Assembly: GCA_023055425.1 (NCBI GenBank)
Contig: JALGPY010000008.1
Location: 23,657,359 to 23,721,358 of the forward strand
Source: Linanthus parryae
Taxonomy: Eukaryota; Streptophyta; Magnoliopsida; Ericales; Polemoniaceae
Length of the DNA: 64,000 bases
Direction: 5' to 3'
Below, one piece after another: positions 46,106 through 58,400 of this stretch (the stretch's first letter is position 1; the number at the start of each line of letters is the position of its first letter). Both the position numbers and the translations under genes were made by a program. The notes beneath the pieces are model-generated. The model worked only from the letters and a program-made list of their open reading frames with translations. It did no database searches and was not told where the DNA came from.

Positions 46106-46413
46106 CTTGGAGAGAAAGCGACGAAGCCTCGCGAGGTTTAACAATGGCCGAGAGAGAGAGAGAGCGCTCTGAGGTATACGATTGATGAGCGCGTCGTCTC
46201 TTTACAGAAGAAAGAAACCTACCTGCTTGTTGCTGTGTTTGGGCGAAATATATATATAGTTTGAAAGAGGGGCTCAACTGCAAATTTCGCTACTTCCAAC
46301 TTTTGCGACTTCGTAGTTTGCACCCCTTAAGATTCAACTAATATTAATTATGCCAGTCCTGAGTGCTTAACAATTTAATGTGAATCTAAAGGGTACACCG
46401 AATTTTTTTTTTT

Positions 46414-46488
46414 ACCAAACACACTAAAACTGATTCTGCTGTCGGAAAGCAGTTGTGCTGGCAGCAGAAGCATTCCCAAACTCACCCT
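46414..46488. repeat. fragment of Tourist-like family A
   Basis: ACACTAAAACTGATTCT and GCTGGCAGCAGAAGCATT match the right end of 25041-25489 (ACTAAAACTGATTCTACT, GCTGGCAGCAGAAGCATT). Only this end is present here. Confidence 0.75.
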
Positions 46489-46639
46489 ACGTTTGGTTCG
46501 ATTTGGTTTTGGTTTGTTTTTGGCTAAAACATACCAGTCAACAAAACATTCCCCTAAGGGTAGTAAGAATTTATATACTAATTGTTTTTCAGGTGAAGAC
46601 GAACAAAAGACTCAAACAAGTTTTTTATAGAATAATGTG

Positions 46640-46720
46640 TGTTTCCTCGGGTTTGAACCGGGACGTCATGTATGGACTTTTAAACGGTCTGTCACTAAAC
46701 TAGCACCCATTTGCAAGACT
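46640..46720 (-). repeat. tRNA-derived SINE-like fragment, second copy
   Basis: On the - strand it reads GGTGCTAGTTTAGTGACAGA and then CCCGGTTCAAACCCGAGG. The GGTTCAAACCC matches the pol III B box. It matches 7798-7875 in the same order (ATGCTAGTTCAGTG..., GACCGTTTGAAGTCC). Confidence 0.5.
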
Positions 46721-47235
46721 CATATAGGTTAAAGAGTGCTTACGACGTGACTAAATTTTATTGGATAATGCACATAACATGTTTGTGCTTCGGTTTATAA
46801 GGTTCAAAGACAGACCATTTATCACGATTTTGACATCTTTTTCCACCTAAACCGCACAAATTAGAATTGTTTGGTTCGAGTCATCATATGGAGGTTGAAC
46901 CACCAATACAACAGAGGGTAGGCAAGTGTTAAATACAAAAGTTGGTGGTTCAGATTTATAAGACTGCATTTGAGTTGAGAGCTTAATATGTGATCAACAG
47001 CACAAACTACTTTCCAGCCAATAACTTGCTTTTGGTCGGAGTTGCCATATGACCCTCTATATGGAACCACAAATGCATGGCAGCTGTAGTTGAATGTAAT
47101 ACCAAACCGCAACCGAAAGAAAAGAGGGTAATACCAAAATCATATTACAAATGTTTATCGTGAATCTTTCCAGTGCATTATTCACCGCTACCATGTGATT
47201 TAGTTACAAAAACGATTCAAGAATTTGATAATCTT

Positions 47236-47241
47236 TTTATT
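47236..47241 (-). terminator. candidate polyadenylation signal of NUP96
   Basis: AATAAA on the - strand, about 350 bp after the NUP96 stop codon. It is the only canonical signal I noted in a reasonable window, and plant signals are loose. Confidence 0.3.
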
Positions 47242-47587
47242 GTGTTGTTGAGTAATCTCCAAAAGTCAATAAGGAAGATTCACGAGAAACAGAGATAGGA
47301 ATACACATTGGTCCACCGCCACTATGTAAAACCACTTCGATCATCTCCTTCACACCACACTCATTCTAGTGTCTCTGTCTACAAACAATTGAACTTTTAC
47401 TGATACACAGTGGTGTGTATTAAAGACAACAAAACTGGGAATACAGACTTTTACTGACAAATATAAGAAGAAACCTCTTATACAAACACTTGCCGAGTGA
47501 GGTTCACCAGCAAACTGGGCTTTAAATGTTAATACTACCGCAGAAAATCGATTTGAAATAAAAGATTCGATGATAAATTTAAGAGTG

Positions 47588-50500
47588 TTATGAGGCTGCC
47601 TCAGATAGATAAGAGGTAAACAGTGACACTGCATCCTGCAAGTGACACGATCGGAGGTTTTCCGGAATCGGTGCACTGAACACTGTGTCGAAGCAGCTTA
47701 ATTGCACCTCACGCATCGAGCCCTCTCCGCTGTCTGACAGAAGTAAGTTGCTGATCTCCTCCGACATCTTTGAATATGCAACCCTACCACATGCAAATTT
47801 TTAGCAAGCAATAATAATAAGTACATGAACCGAGAGCTACAAAAGCAAGGACAAGGCTGAAGAGTAAACAAACCAAACAAGGTAAAATAAAAAGTGTTGA
47901 GAAATCAATCATGGTGGCAATAGGGCCGGCCCGTGGGCAAAACCGGCCCAGCCCGGCCCCCAAACCACCAACCCCGCCCCCGGACCGGCCCTACTACCCT
48001 ACCCCCCCCCCCCCCAGCCCGGCCCCGAAACCGGTCTGGGTCGCATTTATCCACCAGCGGCCCGGTCCGGCCCCCTCCCTTCGACGGCCCTCTCCGGATC
48101 ACCCCCCCCCCCTCCAAAAAAAATCCTTACAATTGATCATTTTAATCCAGACCAGCCCGGCCCTGAGCCCAAGGGCTTTTAGCCGCTAACAGGTCCGGAA
48201 CACTTTCCTTCCCCAACAGCCCGGCCCAGCCCTCCTCCAAGCCCAGGCCCCATGCCAGCCCGGACCGGCCCTTTGACACCATGAGACATCAAGTTTATTA
48301 GCAACAACTGAGTCGCAGTATCTAAGCCATTTGTACATGTTTGCTGGCAAATTTCGTTGAGTAGGTTTGAGGTCATACCATAACTTAAAGTAGGGCAACC
48401 AGCTTGCTAATAAGCTAAGATGGGATTTTAATTGGCCCCCAAAGTTTTCTGGCATTAGAAAGATGGGAACAAACTGTTGCTCGGTAGAAGCAAAAAAAGC
48501 TTTTATACTCCTTATCATCTAATTTTCACACTTCAGTAATTTCTAGCATTACGGGTAGCATTTATGAAGTCATACACAGAGATGGATACCTTGCATCATT
48601 CGGTAGTCTACTATCCCATACTGCCAAAGACTCATTCAGTCGACCAAGAAAGTCTCTACAGGCATCGTTTTTGCTGTCAAGAGTATCCTGCCAAAAAAAA
48701 GACAAATTAATATCTCAGCAGGGTAAACAAAGAAAATGCACTATAAATTTTAGCAACGAGGGCAGAGGAAATCCCAAAAAGGAGGTTCGACTAACTAAAA
48801 GTGTCATTGAATACAACGACGAATCTATTATGTCCTCAACTCGTGACAAAATAAATTTCATTCGAAGTGTAGCCAATTTCGCTTTGATGTTTAGTAGGCA
48901 AAAATAGCCAGAGATAATCCAGAGTTCCAGCTCACTAGGTAAACAGTGTAGATAAGAGCACAAAATTCTATAAGGCTATATAGATCAACAAGATGAAGGC
49001 AGCTGGGTCTACAACTTGGAAGCAGAAGTGGCATCAAACTGGTCAAAGAGTTCTGACATGCATCCATATATCAATTTAAGTATTCACCATTAAGAGTAGT
49101 TACTGTGGGAAACTAGGACATATAAATAGCGGTATATGACAACCATCAATGGCTACAGAAAAAAAAAAAAAAAAAAAAAAACAAGTTGACAACATCTGAC
49201 TCCAACTTTGTCTTGTCCTAACCATATTAATATCACAAGCAAACACATCAGGGATAGAATATCTTACCAATTCACTCATCGTATTGTTATCATCCTGCAA
49301 AGAACTTTTCAACGTGTAATACGAAATATATATTCCAGCTCCCAAGTCCCAGTTATCAATTTCTGATTTCTGGTCCTCCATAGAAGTTGCAAGCTTCCAA
49401 ATTTCTGAATGTTTGGCTGCAAAACAATAACCACAATGATTACAACAATAATAACAACCCTTCAACAAATCAAAGGAGAGGAGCTAAGACCAATGAGCAT
49501 GACTTCTACGGCTGCATAACTTAAAATGCATTTGATGTTCAGAGAAGAGTGAAAACATATAATTATCAAACTGAAGGAGGAAGATCAACGGCTAATTCAG
49601 TTACCTTCTACAATTTTATGACTTTTAGAAGATGACTTGTTAGAGAGCAACAGGGAAACAAACAAGTAAATACTGTAATTGGCAAGTATATTCCCCGGGA
49701 CAGAGTTATTTTTTCACTTGATCCTAACTATATCTTACAGATTCCATAATTGGGAAAGCAAAATTGTGTATTCTTCATCACCATATAGAAGAAAAAAACT
49801 GCCGATTTCACATGGTTGAATAAGCAGTTCTGGGATATCGGTATCATCTCTCGCTTTCCCCAGGTGGCATACCCGAAAGCCCTAAGAAATGCATAAGAAA
49901 GAAGGTCGCCATTTGTTCGAACTAATGTTTCTGGATGACGGGCAACGGAAAGCCTGCAGCACTTAATTAGATAGCCTAGAAGGCGATGTCTGAGCGGGAA
50001 ACTATAGATTCATGGTATGACTCTAGAGTCTAGACACATTCGGTATCTGACAAACTAACAAATATAAGGTCTGGAGGTTATAAATAAGAAGTAAAAGAAC
50101 TGTTAACAAATGTCTTTCTAGAGGCTGCGATAAAAAACAAACAGAAATACATATATCTCTCTCCTTTCTTCTCTCTAACTCAGTGAAAACCTCGAGAATG
50201 GAAGACACCAGACAGGAATACAGGATAGAACGAGTGGAACGAAAGAGAATGAACACCTTTGTCAAGACTAAAGAATGGGATGCATTATTTCAGAATGAAA
50301 CTGGGACTAGAGGGTTAAATATATATCTTTCATTCTTTTAATAAAGGGTTAAGTGGCATGAGAAAGAAACCTAAAGCTCTTAACACCCGATTAATTCTTA
50401 GTTTATTTCAACAGAATAATAAAAAAGCTCAGAATAATGCGTTTGAGAAGACTGCAATCAAAAAATTAATAGACAGACACAGAAGTGTAAGTTCAACTTG

Positions 50501-53500
50501 TCATATTATAACTCAATACCATCTCCGGATCATGACCAGTCATATATATGTTTGTTCAATAACTAATTTAGGTTAAATAAGTAATTCATAAATAAAGGTG
50601 TTGAAACAAATACAAATTCAGTAATATATATCAGAAAGGCATTCACCAATAGTGATTTAGTTTTATTACCTGACAAAAATAATGAATGAGCGACAGAAGT
50701 TACAAATATCGAGTGCGCCTTTTGCCAATTTCCACATTCAATAAAATGGTCAAGTGCCTCCGGAAGATTGCCGTGGTAGCTACAATACACTGCCTGCATG
50801 CAATAAAATGAATTAATCTGCCCCCTTTATAGATGCCTTGCGGTGGCACTAATTATCTACATAAGGTAACCATAAATGCATAATTGATCTATCACCAGTT
50901 GATAATTACCTTCACAATATCGCACAAAGACAAACTTAATGGTATTATCAGTTACTTCAACATCATAATAATTTAATTAAATGCTAGATGACAACTTACC
51001 ATGGCCTCATGCAACCATTCTGAAGGTATACCCAAGTCCTCAATAAATTGCCGTTGCAGTTCTTGAGTACTCCAAACTTCACAGTTTTGTAACAAGATTT
51101 CCCTTATAAGAGAAGCTTGGAGATAAGGAAAATCATCACGATAGGGCATATGAAGAATCACATAAATGGCCCAGTGACACTGTCCTGAACAGAGCAGCTG
51201 AGAAACGAATCCCACGTCAAGAAGATGGAGATCATTGGACTTAAAAGTGCCAATTGCTTCTAGAACTACCCTCTGATGCCAAATCATGTGATAGTCAAGT
51301 GGATCATAGGTTGAGGCATGGGAGCTAAACATTGTCTTTAAATGAAGAAAATCACCCTCGTTGCCAGCATGAAGAAGCATAAGATAGTATGTGAGATCAA
51401 AATGTTCATCTGCATTCCAATTGACTGCCTCCTCAACTGGACCTTCATCAATGTAAGCTGGTACTGGAGAGGGGGCTCTTCTTTCCTGAAAAAGACGTTG
51501 ATAAATATGGAAAAGATCAGGCAACGGGGTGTCAGGTGGGAGCTGATACCACATTAATAAACCCAGGAACCTTTTCCAGTCAATTTTACTTTCTCCCAAA
51601 GCACCTTGGATATTACCAGCGAGCAACTCATAAAGCCTTATCCTGTCCTGTTCAATAAAATTGAAATCTAGTCCATTGACTCTCCAAAGATCAAGCTGCC
51701 TAGAAATATCTGAGCGGTTCACCATGGACCCACCAGCCTGACTCAACAGACAAGCCAATCTAACATCACCTCTCGAAGCAGCCAGCTCAACAGCATCATC
51801 TAGCTGACGCCCAGTAAGGAGTAAAAATATGTTTTCCAATTCATTTGAGTCATTCAAGGAGCTTACTTCTTCTTGCACCCGGAAGCAAACACTCTCTTGC
51901 AGCCAATAACTAAACTGTGCTCTTCGAATTAAAGGAAGTGCTTCAGGGTCGGCTTCTAAAGAAGCTTCCTTCCTGTCATGCATCATATCTTCATCATTAT
52001 CTTCTCCAAGTGACTTTGATTGTCCACCCATTTCTCTTTCAGAAAACAGGACCTTTATCAGTTCCCAGACCATTACTTGGTGCATCAAAATCACACGAGC
52101 AGAAGAAGACAATCCCGGTACATCCAGCTGTCTCTCAATGATACCTATATAGCTTCGACAAATCTCGGAAAGTACAAATCTGTCAGAAACAGTTTTCAGA
52201 AGCTTTATCTTTGTGTTGCCAACTTTAACTTCTTTTGTCTCATGACTCATTTCCTTGTGAAGATTCAACGGAGAATCAAAACAAAATTTGATAAGCTCTT
52301 CCCTAGATTTAGCATTTTCATCTCTGACCACTTTGTCAATTGCAACCTTTTCCACATTGACTACTGAAGATAATACCCTTTGAGGGTCACTGCTACCAAC
52401 AGGAGCACCTGTGTGAACAAGGACACCATTCGGACCCCAGCCAACCCGAAACGACCGGCCCATGAACAATGCTGCATCAACAATGTTACGAGAGTGATTT
52501 CCAGTAACGGGTGTTTGATGATTGAGATCCAACTTAAAACCTTCAATTTTCGATCTCTTAAGCACCGGGCCTTTATTTTGTTGGGCCATTAAAATGGTTC
52601 CAGGAGAGCCCGAATCCACGCTGGCAGGGTTATACTCGAGTAAAGCGAGAGGAGTTTTTCTTACTTTGGTGGGACTCGACCTATGGATGATCATTTGAGA
52701 AGAACTCTGCATACGAGAAGTGTTCCCTTTACCAAACACTTTTTCCTGGTGTAACAACCTACCATCAGAATACTCAGCCTCCTCTTCCTCAGCAGGAAAC
52801 ATAAGCATCCGCATTTCATTCATCCTGACTGGATCAAGCCCAAGATGAGCAGGAAGAGAATGTGATAGCAAAGTTGAATCCATAATGGCTGGCTCTTCAT
52901 CAATATCAGAAACCTCAGTACCATTCATCTCAAGAGGATCCTGCTCTTCTGTAGCCATATTATCTGTTATCATATCTTCTTCATCATCATCCGACAAACC
53001 GAATCTGCTAAAATGTTGGACCAAGAATTTCCACTCGCCATTCGATGGTTTAAAGGAAATGAAGTGTGCACCCTGTCTTTCAGTGCACTCCCTTAATTTT
53101 GTTGATACTTCTTTTGACTTCCCCTCAATGTAATCTGCTGATGATTTAATTTTCAGCACCAAAGTTACTTCGGCTGCCTTGTTAAGGCCCTGACCAACCA
53201 CGGGCTTAGTATTCTCATTCTCATATACAACTATCTCATGTCTTTGGAACTTGACTATTTGATCTATATCTAACCACCTAATATCTGTCTCGCCAATAAA
53301 TCTAACACATCCATAACCTAGCCTTCCAACTGTGAAGTCTTTAACCCGGCTGCAGTATCCTGGATCAATTAACTCCTGGGCAATCAATTCACTTAAGCAA
53401 GGCTCCATAAAGTAATCAGAAGACTTCAGAGTGGGCACAGGAATATTCATCTCATTTAGATCTTGATTTGATAAAGGAGAACCTACATTATCTAGAGACA

Positions 53501-53555
53501 CTCTCCTTTTCTTGCACTGAGATTGACAAACAAGTTGGAAGTCCGTTGTTCCCAT
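47588..53555 (-). CDS. NUP96: nuclear pore complex protein NUP96 (SAR3/MOS3 homologue)
   Basis: Scaffold nucleoporin of the Nup107-160 complex. In Arabidopsis it is needed for mRNA export, auxin response and immunity. Coding exons on the - strand: 53555-51000, 50793-50670, 49416-49268, 48687-48590, 47783-47588; GT-AG junctions, 1040 residues, close to the Arabidopsis protein (about 1046). Residues about 45-185 form a NUP98-type autopeptidase domain (YFMEPCLSEL, DFTVGRLGYGCV, VVGQGLNKAAEV) ending in HFSRFGL at 181-187, the HF/S self-cleavage motif. An acidic linker follows (about 188-330), then the alpha-helical Nup96 domain (about 480-790) and a C-terminal part with DTLDSKNDACRDFL. The coding exon begins at 53618 after TTTCTTTCAG. 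The frame stays open to that splice site, so an upstream coding exon cannot be excluded, but no ATG was found in the probable 5'UTR exon. Intron 5 carries a GC-rich word-repeat element. Confidence 0.95.
47910..48283. mobile_element. word-repeat element (GGCCCGGCC) in the last NUP96 intron
   Basis: The left end CATGGTGGCAATAGGGCCGG and inverted right end CATGGTGTCAAAGGGCCGG are inverted repeats. The 374-bp interior is dominated by GGCCCGGCCC and CCGGCCC words and two poly-C runs. No target duplication was found. The left terminus matches 30625-30910. It lies between coding exons 6 and 5 of NUP96. Confidence 0.65.
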
Positions 53556-54538
53556 TGCCTGATCCAGTGGACCAAATAATTTATTTTTTGTTTTACCTCT
53601 GAGGATATTACAATGTCCCTGAAAGAAAAGCAAACTTTCATTCAGGTAAAGGAAACAGAACCTCGTGTCCATACATTTACATACTGCTAATCTTTTGGAA
53701 GAATATGATTGACAGCAATAAAAACTTAAACAAACGGAATGTAGGAAGAAACAATGAAAGAATGGTCGATTAAGCTCCATTCATTCCACTGCATAGCTGC
53801 GCTAGCAGGTATAATGATACTTCGATCCCACATTATAACCAGTTATTCACATTTACACTTCTATGGTAAATTTGACGGTACAAAATCTGCTCAATTCATT
53901 TTACTCTCCAAGATTAAAATTATACTTGACCAAGTTACTGATTGCTTTAGTTTTTTCAGAGGATTCATGTGTCAAACATTTAAGAAACTACAGAAACATA
54001 TTGTTTAACCAAATTCGTCACTTTTAACTTCATTTTTTCATTTTGGTTTTCAATCAATTATATTGATATCATCTTCAGAGAGTACGTGTTAAACTGGGCT
54101 AGCGAAATGCCAACATTCATTGACTAACCAACCTCCTCCAAAGAAAATCAATGTCAAAGTACGACCAATTACCAAAATTTACAGAAACCCTAGAATTTCA
54201 CAATGGGGAAAACTATGAACACAGCTCATTCCAACCCAAAATTAAACTTTTACGAGTTTAGACTACCACCTAAATAACACTGTGGAGCTTCCAATTTCAG
54301 GATTCTAAAAACTCGACAAGAGAACACAAATCTCCGCGTGTATGACTTTCTACAATGTTATTGCTCAAATCGTTCTAGTTACTCTCTAGGTCCTATCAAA
54401 TTGAATGAGACGAGAGAACAAATCGCATCTGCGTCAGGAGGAGTGAATCTGAGACTAAGATTTTTATATAGGCAATACAATCTACAAATACATGACAATG
54501 ACAAATATCCTCCATTGGAGGCTACATCGAGAGCTTAC

Positions 54539-54750
54539 AGAGACGAAATTGGTCGTACCGAAGGAGACGAGAGGATGTTATCCGATTCGAATCTGGAGCT
54601 TCTTCTTCCGCCGACTGATCCCTCTCGCAAGCTCTTCGTGTTTTCTGCAGATTTGTGTTCTTCCTGGAGCTCGGCTTTCTCTCTCTGGTGTGAAGAAGAG
54701 AACAAGCGGGAGGGTTTTGGGAAATTGGTGTGGAATCTGACTTTAGCCTC
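54539..54750 (-). other. probable 5'UTR exon and promoter-proximal region of NUP96
   Basis: On the - strand a GA-rich, ATG-free stretch (CACCAGAGAGAGAAAGCC... to TTTCGTCTCT) ends in a GTAAGC donor at 54538. A spliced leader joined to 53618 would match many plant genes. The transcription start is not defined; the upper limit is a guess. A + strand open frame here (54338-54805) looks like a shadow. Confidence 0.4.
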
Positions 54751-54812
54751 TATAGTTGTGGTTAATTACGTCTTTCCCGTATCTATTCGGGAATTCGTTT
54801 CATGACCTCTTA

Positions 54813-55117
54813 GGGCACGTTTGGTGTCGGGATTGAAAACTGGGGATACAGAAGGCCCTACAGTTTTTGTAGAGTGTATTGATATTAAATGAGTATTAAT
54901 TATATAGGGAGGATTATATAACATGTTTGTTTGCACCAGTATAAATAGGAGTATTAAGCATTTAATATTGAAACCCACCTACATGGTGGGATTAGATTTT
55001 AGGCATAGATGGAGTAAAGATAATAAGGGGGGATTGAATCCCCCTTGAAAGTATCCATGCACCAAACACCGGTTATTACCCCACTGTACCCCTTTTTTAT
55101 CCCTACATCTCATGCCC
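54813..55117. mobile_element. Tourist-like MITE upstream of NUP96
   Basis: TTA flanks both sides (54810-54812, 55118-55120). The ends GGGCACGTTTGGTGTCGGGAT and inverted GGGCATGAGATGTAGGGAT are moderately alike. At 305 bp it is MITE-sized and sits close to the NUP96 promoter. Confidence 0.6.
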
Positions 55118-55127
55118 TTAGGGTATA

Positions 55128-55340
55128 CTTACTATGTTTCTTCTCCTGCTGCCTAATTTGACATTCTCGAATCACTTTGATATGGTGATTTGATTAATAA
55201 AATAATTTAAAACTTTGGTAATGATTCGGTTCGCTCTACAGCACCATGAAAAGATTATGAAATTCTTGCATCATTTTGCTAACCAAATCACTGGGTCAAA
55301 GTGTCCTGGTGAATAGGAAAATGTTACCTATTACAGTCTA
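55128..55340. mobile_element. degenerate Stowaway-like MITE, third copy
   Basis: Internal arms TTGCATCATTTTGCTAACC and CACTGGGTCAAAGTG match the hairpin arms of 813-1073 and 24513-24753. The outer ends are eroded, so the limits are approximate. Confidence 0.55.
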
Positions 55341-55400
55341 TAGCTAATTGATGAGCGAAGTGGACGTGCATATTTTCTCATGTTAGTATTTATTCTTTAG

Positions 55401-58400
55401 TTGCTCCGATCTTTTTGGTGTGAAACCCTAAGGGATAAGTTCAACACAGATCCAAATCAATCGATCATAGCTACTCGAAATCCGACTGATTACACAAGCA
55501 AGGAGAATCAAACCATTCTCTTCGACAACGAGTTCTCTGACCACGCGGTAAAAAACTTCCGATTTTGCATGATAGGGATGTTTGCCTCCAATGACATAAT
55601 CAATGTGGGGGCTATGCCATCGATGTTCAGACGGATTTCGACGGAGGGGGAGAAGGTATCCATTCTTGAAGTCAACTTCAACAAATTTTTTTATACTTCC
55701 CATACCAAACATCTCTTGATCGAATCTCTGCTGGAGGTCCCGAAATTTTCAAGAGGAAAGTTATTCACCTTCAAAACTGGGTGCTAGGACAACCAACAAA
55801 AGAGATAGCTTTCAGCAACTTTGATGTTTGGATCCAGGTTCTCGCTTTACCAATCCACCATGTGAATGAGGCATCTGCGAAGAAGATTGTATTGGGTATT
55901 GCCTCAGTGGTTGACTCATAAAATAAGATTTATAGCGAAGGTGTACGTCTTTCAATCATAGAACCCCCACGTAGGGGTGTCTACATCACAATTCGAAAAA
56001 CAACGAATCTAGGTTGACTTTGGCTACGAGCGTATACCAGCGGTTTGTTGTTGGTATGGTTCGATTACCCACGAAGGCCCCAATGTGAAGAAGAGCCAAA
56101 TAAATTAACTTGAGCAATGATATGGGAATCATCTACAGTACCACCCAGTCACAAGAACTGGAACCAAACAACATCCCAAAACCCCTTAAACCTCTCCCCC
56201 TCCCCAGCAAAACCTAAAAAACAATCCACCTCAAGGCCAAATCACCAACCCACCCAATCCCAAAACACCCACTCTGATCCCCGATGAGAATGGTTCCCAT
56301 CCAACTGGTCAAACGATGAATACCACTCAAACCTCCATAAACAACTCGCATATCACCATCTTCAGAGACACAACACCAATGCCCTCGGATGTAGCCAACC
56401 CACGCAGCAACTCGGTATTTAATACCGAGATCATCGAATCAGAAGCAGATAACGCACAGAATGCAGGAACTCAGCACCTAACCAAACTTGCTAGCTATAT
56501 AGCTGACTCCTTCACGGAACAACTAAAAGGATCAGTGAAGCAGAGGGTTACCAATTTAAACCAGCAAAATGTTGGTTTCAAGCAGGACAATCTCAAAAGA
56601 CCAAGCAAGATTCGAGGATAATTGGGCAAGTGCCCTGAATGAAGCTGAGAATGCAAAACTTAGGGATCTACCACAAGTTTCAACCCTCGCCCCACAAAAC
56701 AGCCTCAGAAGTACTCACAAACAAGAAGGGCAGTTCAACATGATATTACCAACGGGTTTGTCAACCATTTCGACGGTTTGTGAAAATCACAAAATACGTC
56801 CTTTGCGCATATCCATCTGGTATTTCAACATGTCCCCTTCTCATCATAGAGGAAATCAGAGCAATCTTCGACAACCCCTTCACAGTTGAAGAAATCACAT
56901 GTGCTCTAAAAGGGATGCACCCTCTAAAAGTCCCAGGCATGGACGGCTTTCCAGCTCTCTTTTATCAAAACTATTGGGATATTGTCGGCCCGGATATTCT
57001 CACTCTTTGTCTTTCAGTTCTAAACGATGGGGTAAATCGTGAGAAATAAAACGATACCATTGTGGCTCTCATACCAAAGACAAAGCAACCCCATATCCCG
57101 GCAGAATGTAGACCAATCAGTTTGTGTACGGTCATCTGAAAAATGACTGCTAAAGCGAGCGCAAACATAATCAAGCCATATCTAGATGCAATTATTGGGG
57201 AAACAGAGTACCTTTGTGCCCAAAAGGCAAATTTCAGATAACATTCTTGCTGCTTTCGAAATCATGCACACGATGAAAACTCGGGTAAAAGGGGAAAGGG
57301 GATATACTGCACTCAAAGTCAACATGACTAAATGGTCCCAATTCAGTTCGCTACACTTTTAGTATCAACGGGAGCTTGTTAGGAAGGGTCATACCTGAAA
57401 GAGGTCTTCAGCAAGACTATCCATGTACCTCTTCTTGATTTGCAGCGAGAGTCTCTCTAGACTTATCACGTACTCCGTCCAGAACTGCGATCTAGACGGT
57501 ATCCGAGCCTCCATAAGTAGTCTGGTAATCTCCCATTTATTTTTCGCCGATGATAGCATTTTTTTACTCATGAAGAGAAGAAGACATGACACAACTTTTA
57601 CAAATAATTACAACTTATGAGCAGGCATCAGGGCAAAAAGTGAACCTATCTTAGTTTGCGGCAATCTTCTCGGCTAATGTACATGATGATGTTAAGTCCT
57701 CTATCAGTACTCTTTGCGGCATTCCATTGGTTGAGAAGCACGAAAAGTACTTGGGCCTTCCTACAATCATTGGGAGGGATACAAAAGTTAACTTTTAGCC
57801 ACATCACTGACAGAATACCAATCAAAGTTAAAGGATGGAAAGATAAGTACCTCTCAATAGCGGGAAAAGAAATCATGCTCAAAGTTGTAGTTCAAGCATC
57901 CCCCAATTATGCAATGTCTTGCTTTCTTCTTCCCATGGGTACATGCATGCATATAGAGCAACTTATGCGTCAGTTTTGATGTGGGAATGGTAAAAAAATG
58001 GCATAAGTTAGGTAAATTGGGAGAAAATCAAGTGTCACAAAGAGAAAGGAGGAATATGATTCCGTGATTTCCAAAGCTTTGACAAAGCTCTTTTAGCAAA
58101 ACAATGTTGGGGACTTCTTACAGCACCCAAGCTTAGTAGCTCGACTTTAAAAGGTAAAATACTTCCACAATGAAGATTTTATCAACTCGTCTCTCAGGTC
58201 GCTACCGTCTTATGTGTGGAAAAATTTACACGAAGATTGAAAGTGATTAAGCTAGTTTTGAGTCCACCATCCGTATTTTTGAAGACCCATGGCTCCATCG
58301 TCCGCCTTCCTTCAAGGTTTACTCCAACCAACGTGAGACCACACATCTATTAGTCAATGACTACATAGAATACAAAAACTTGGTTAATTGGAAAACTTGA

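Larger units (their letters stand above)
46106..47235. other. spacer between DCN1-like copy B and NUP96
   Basis: Contains the probable promoter of copy B (46106-46300, with a TATATATATA run near 46247-46257), a MITE fragment (46414-46488) and a SINE-like piece (46640-46720). No gene is seen. Confidence 0.5.

Noticed and set aside
47905..48518. Pro- or Gly-rich open frames on both strands in the NUP96 intron
   Set aside because: Translation of GGCCCG repeats, no conserved domain, and entirely within an intron.
54338..54805. 155-codon + strand open frame upstream of NUP96
   Set aside because: It lies antisense to the likely NUP96 leader exon, has no recognisable domain and no plausible promoter context.
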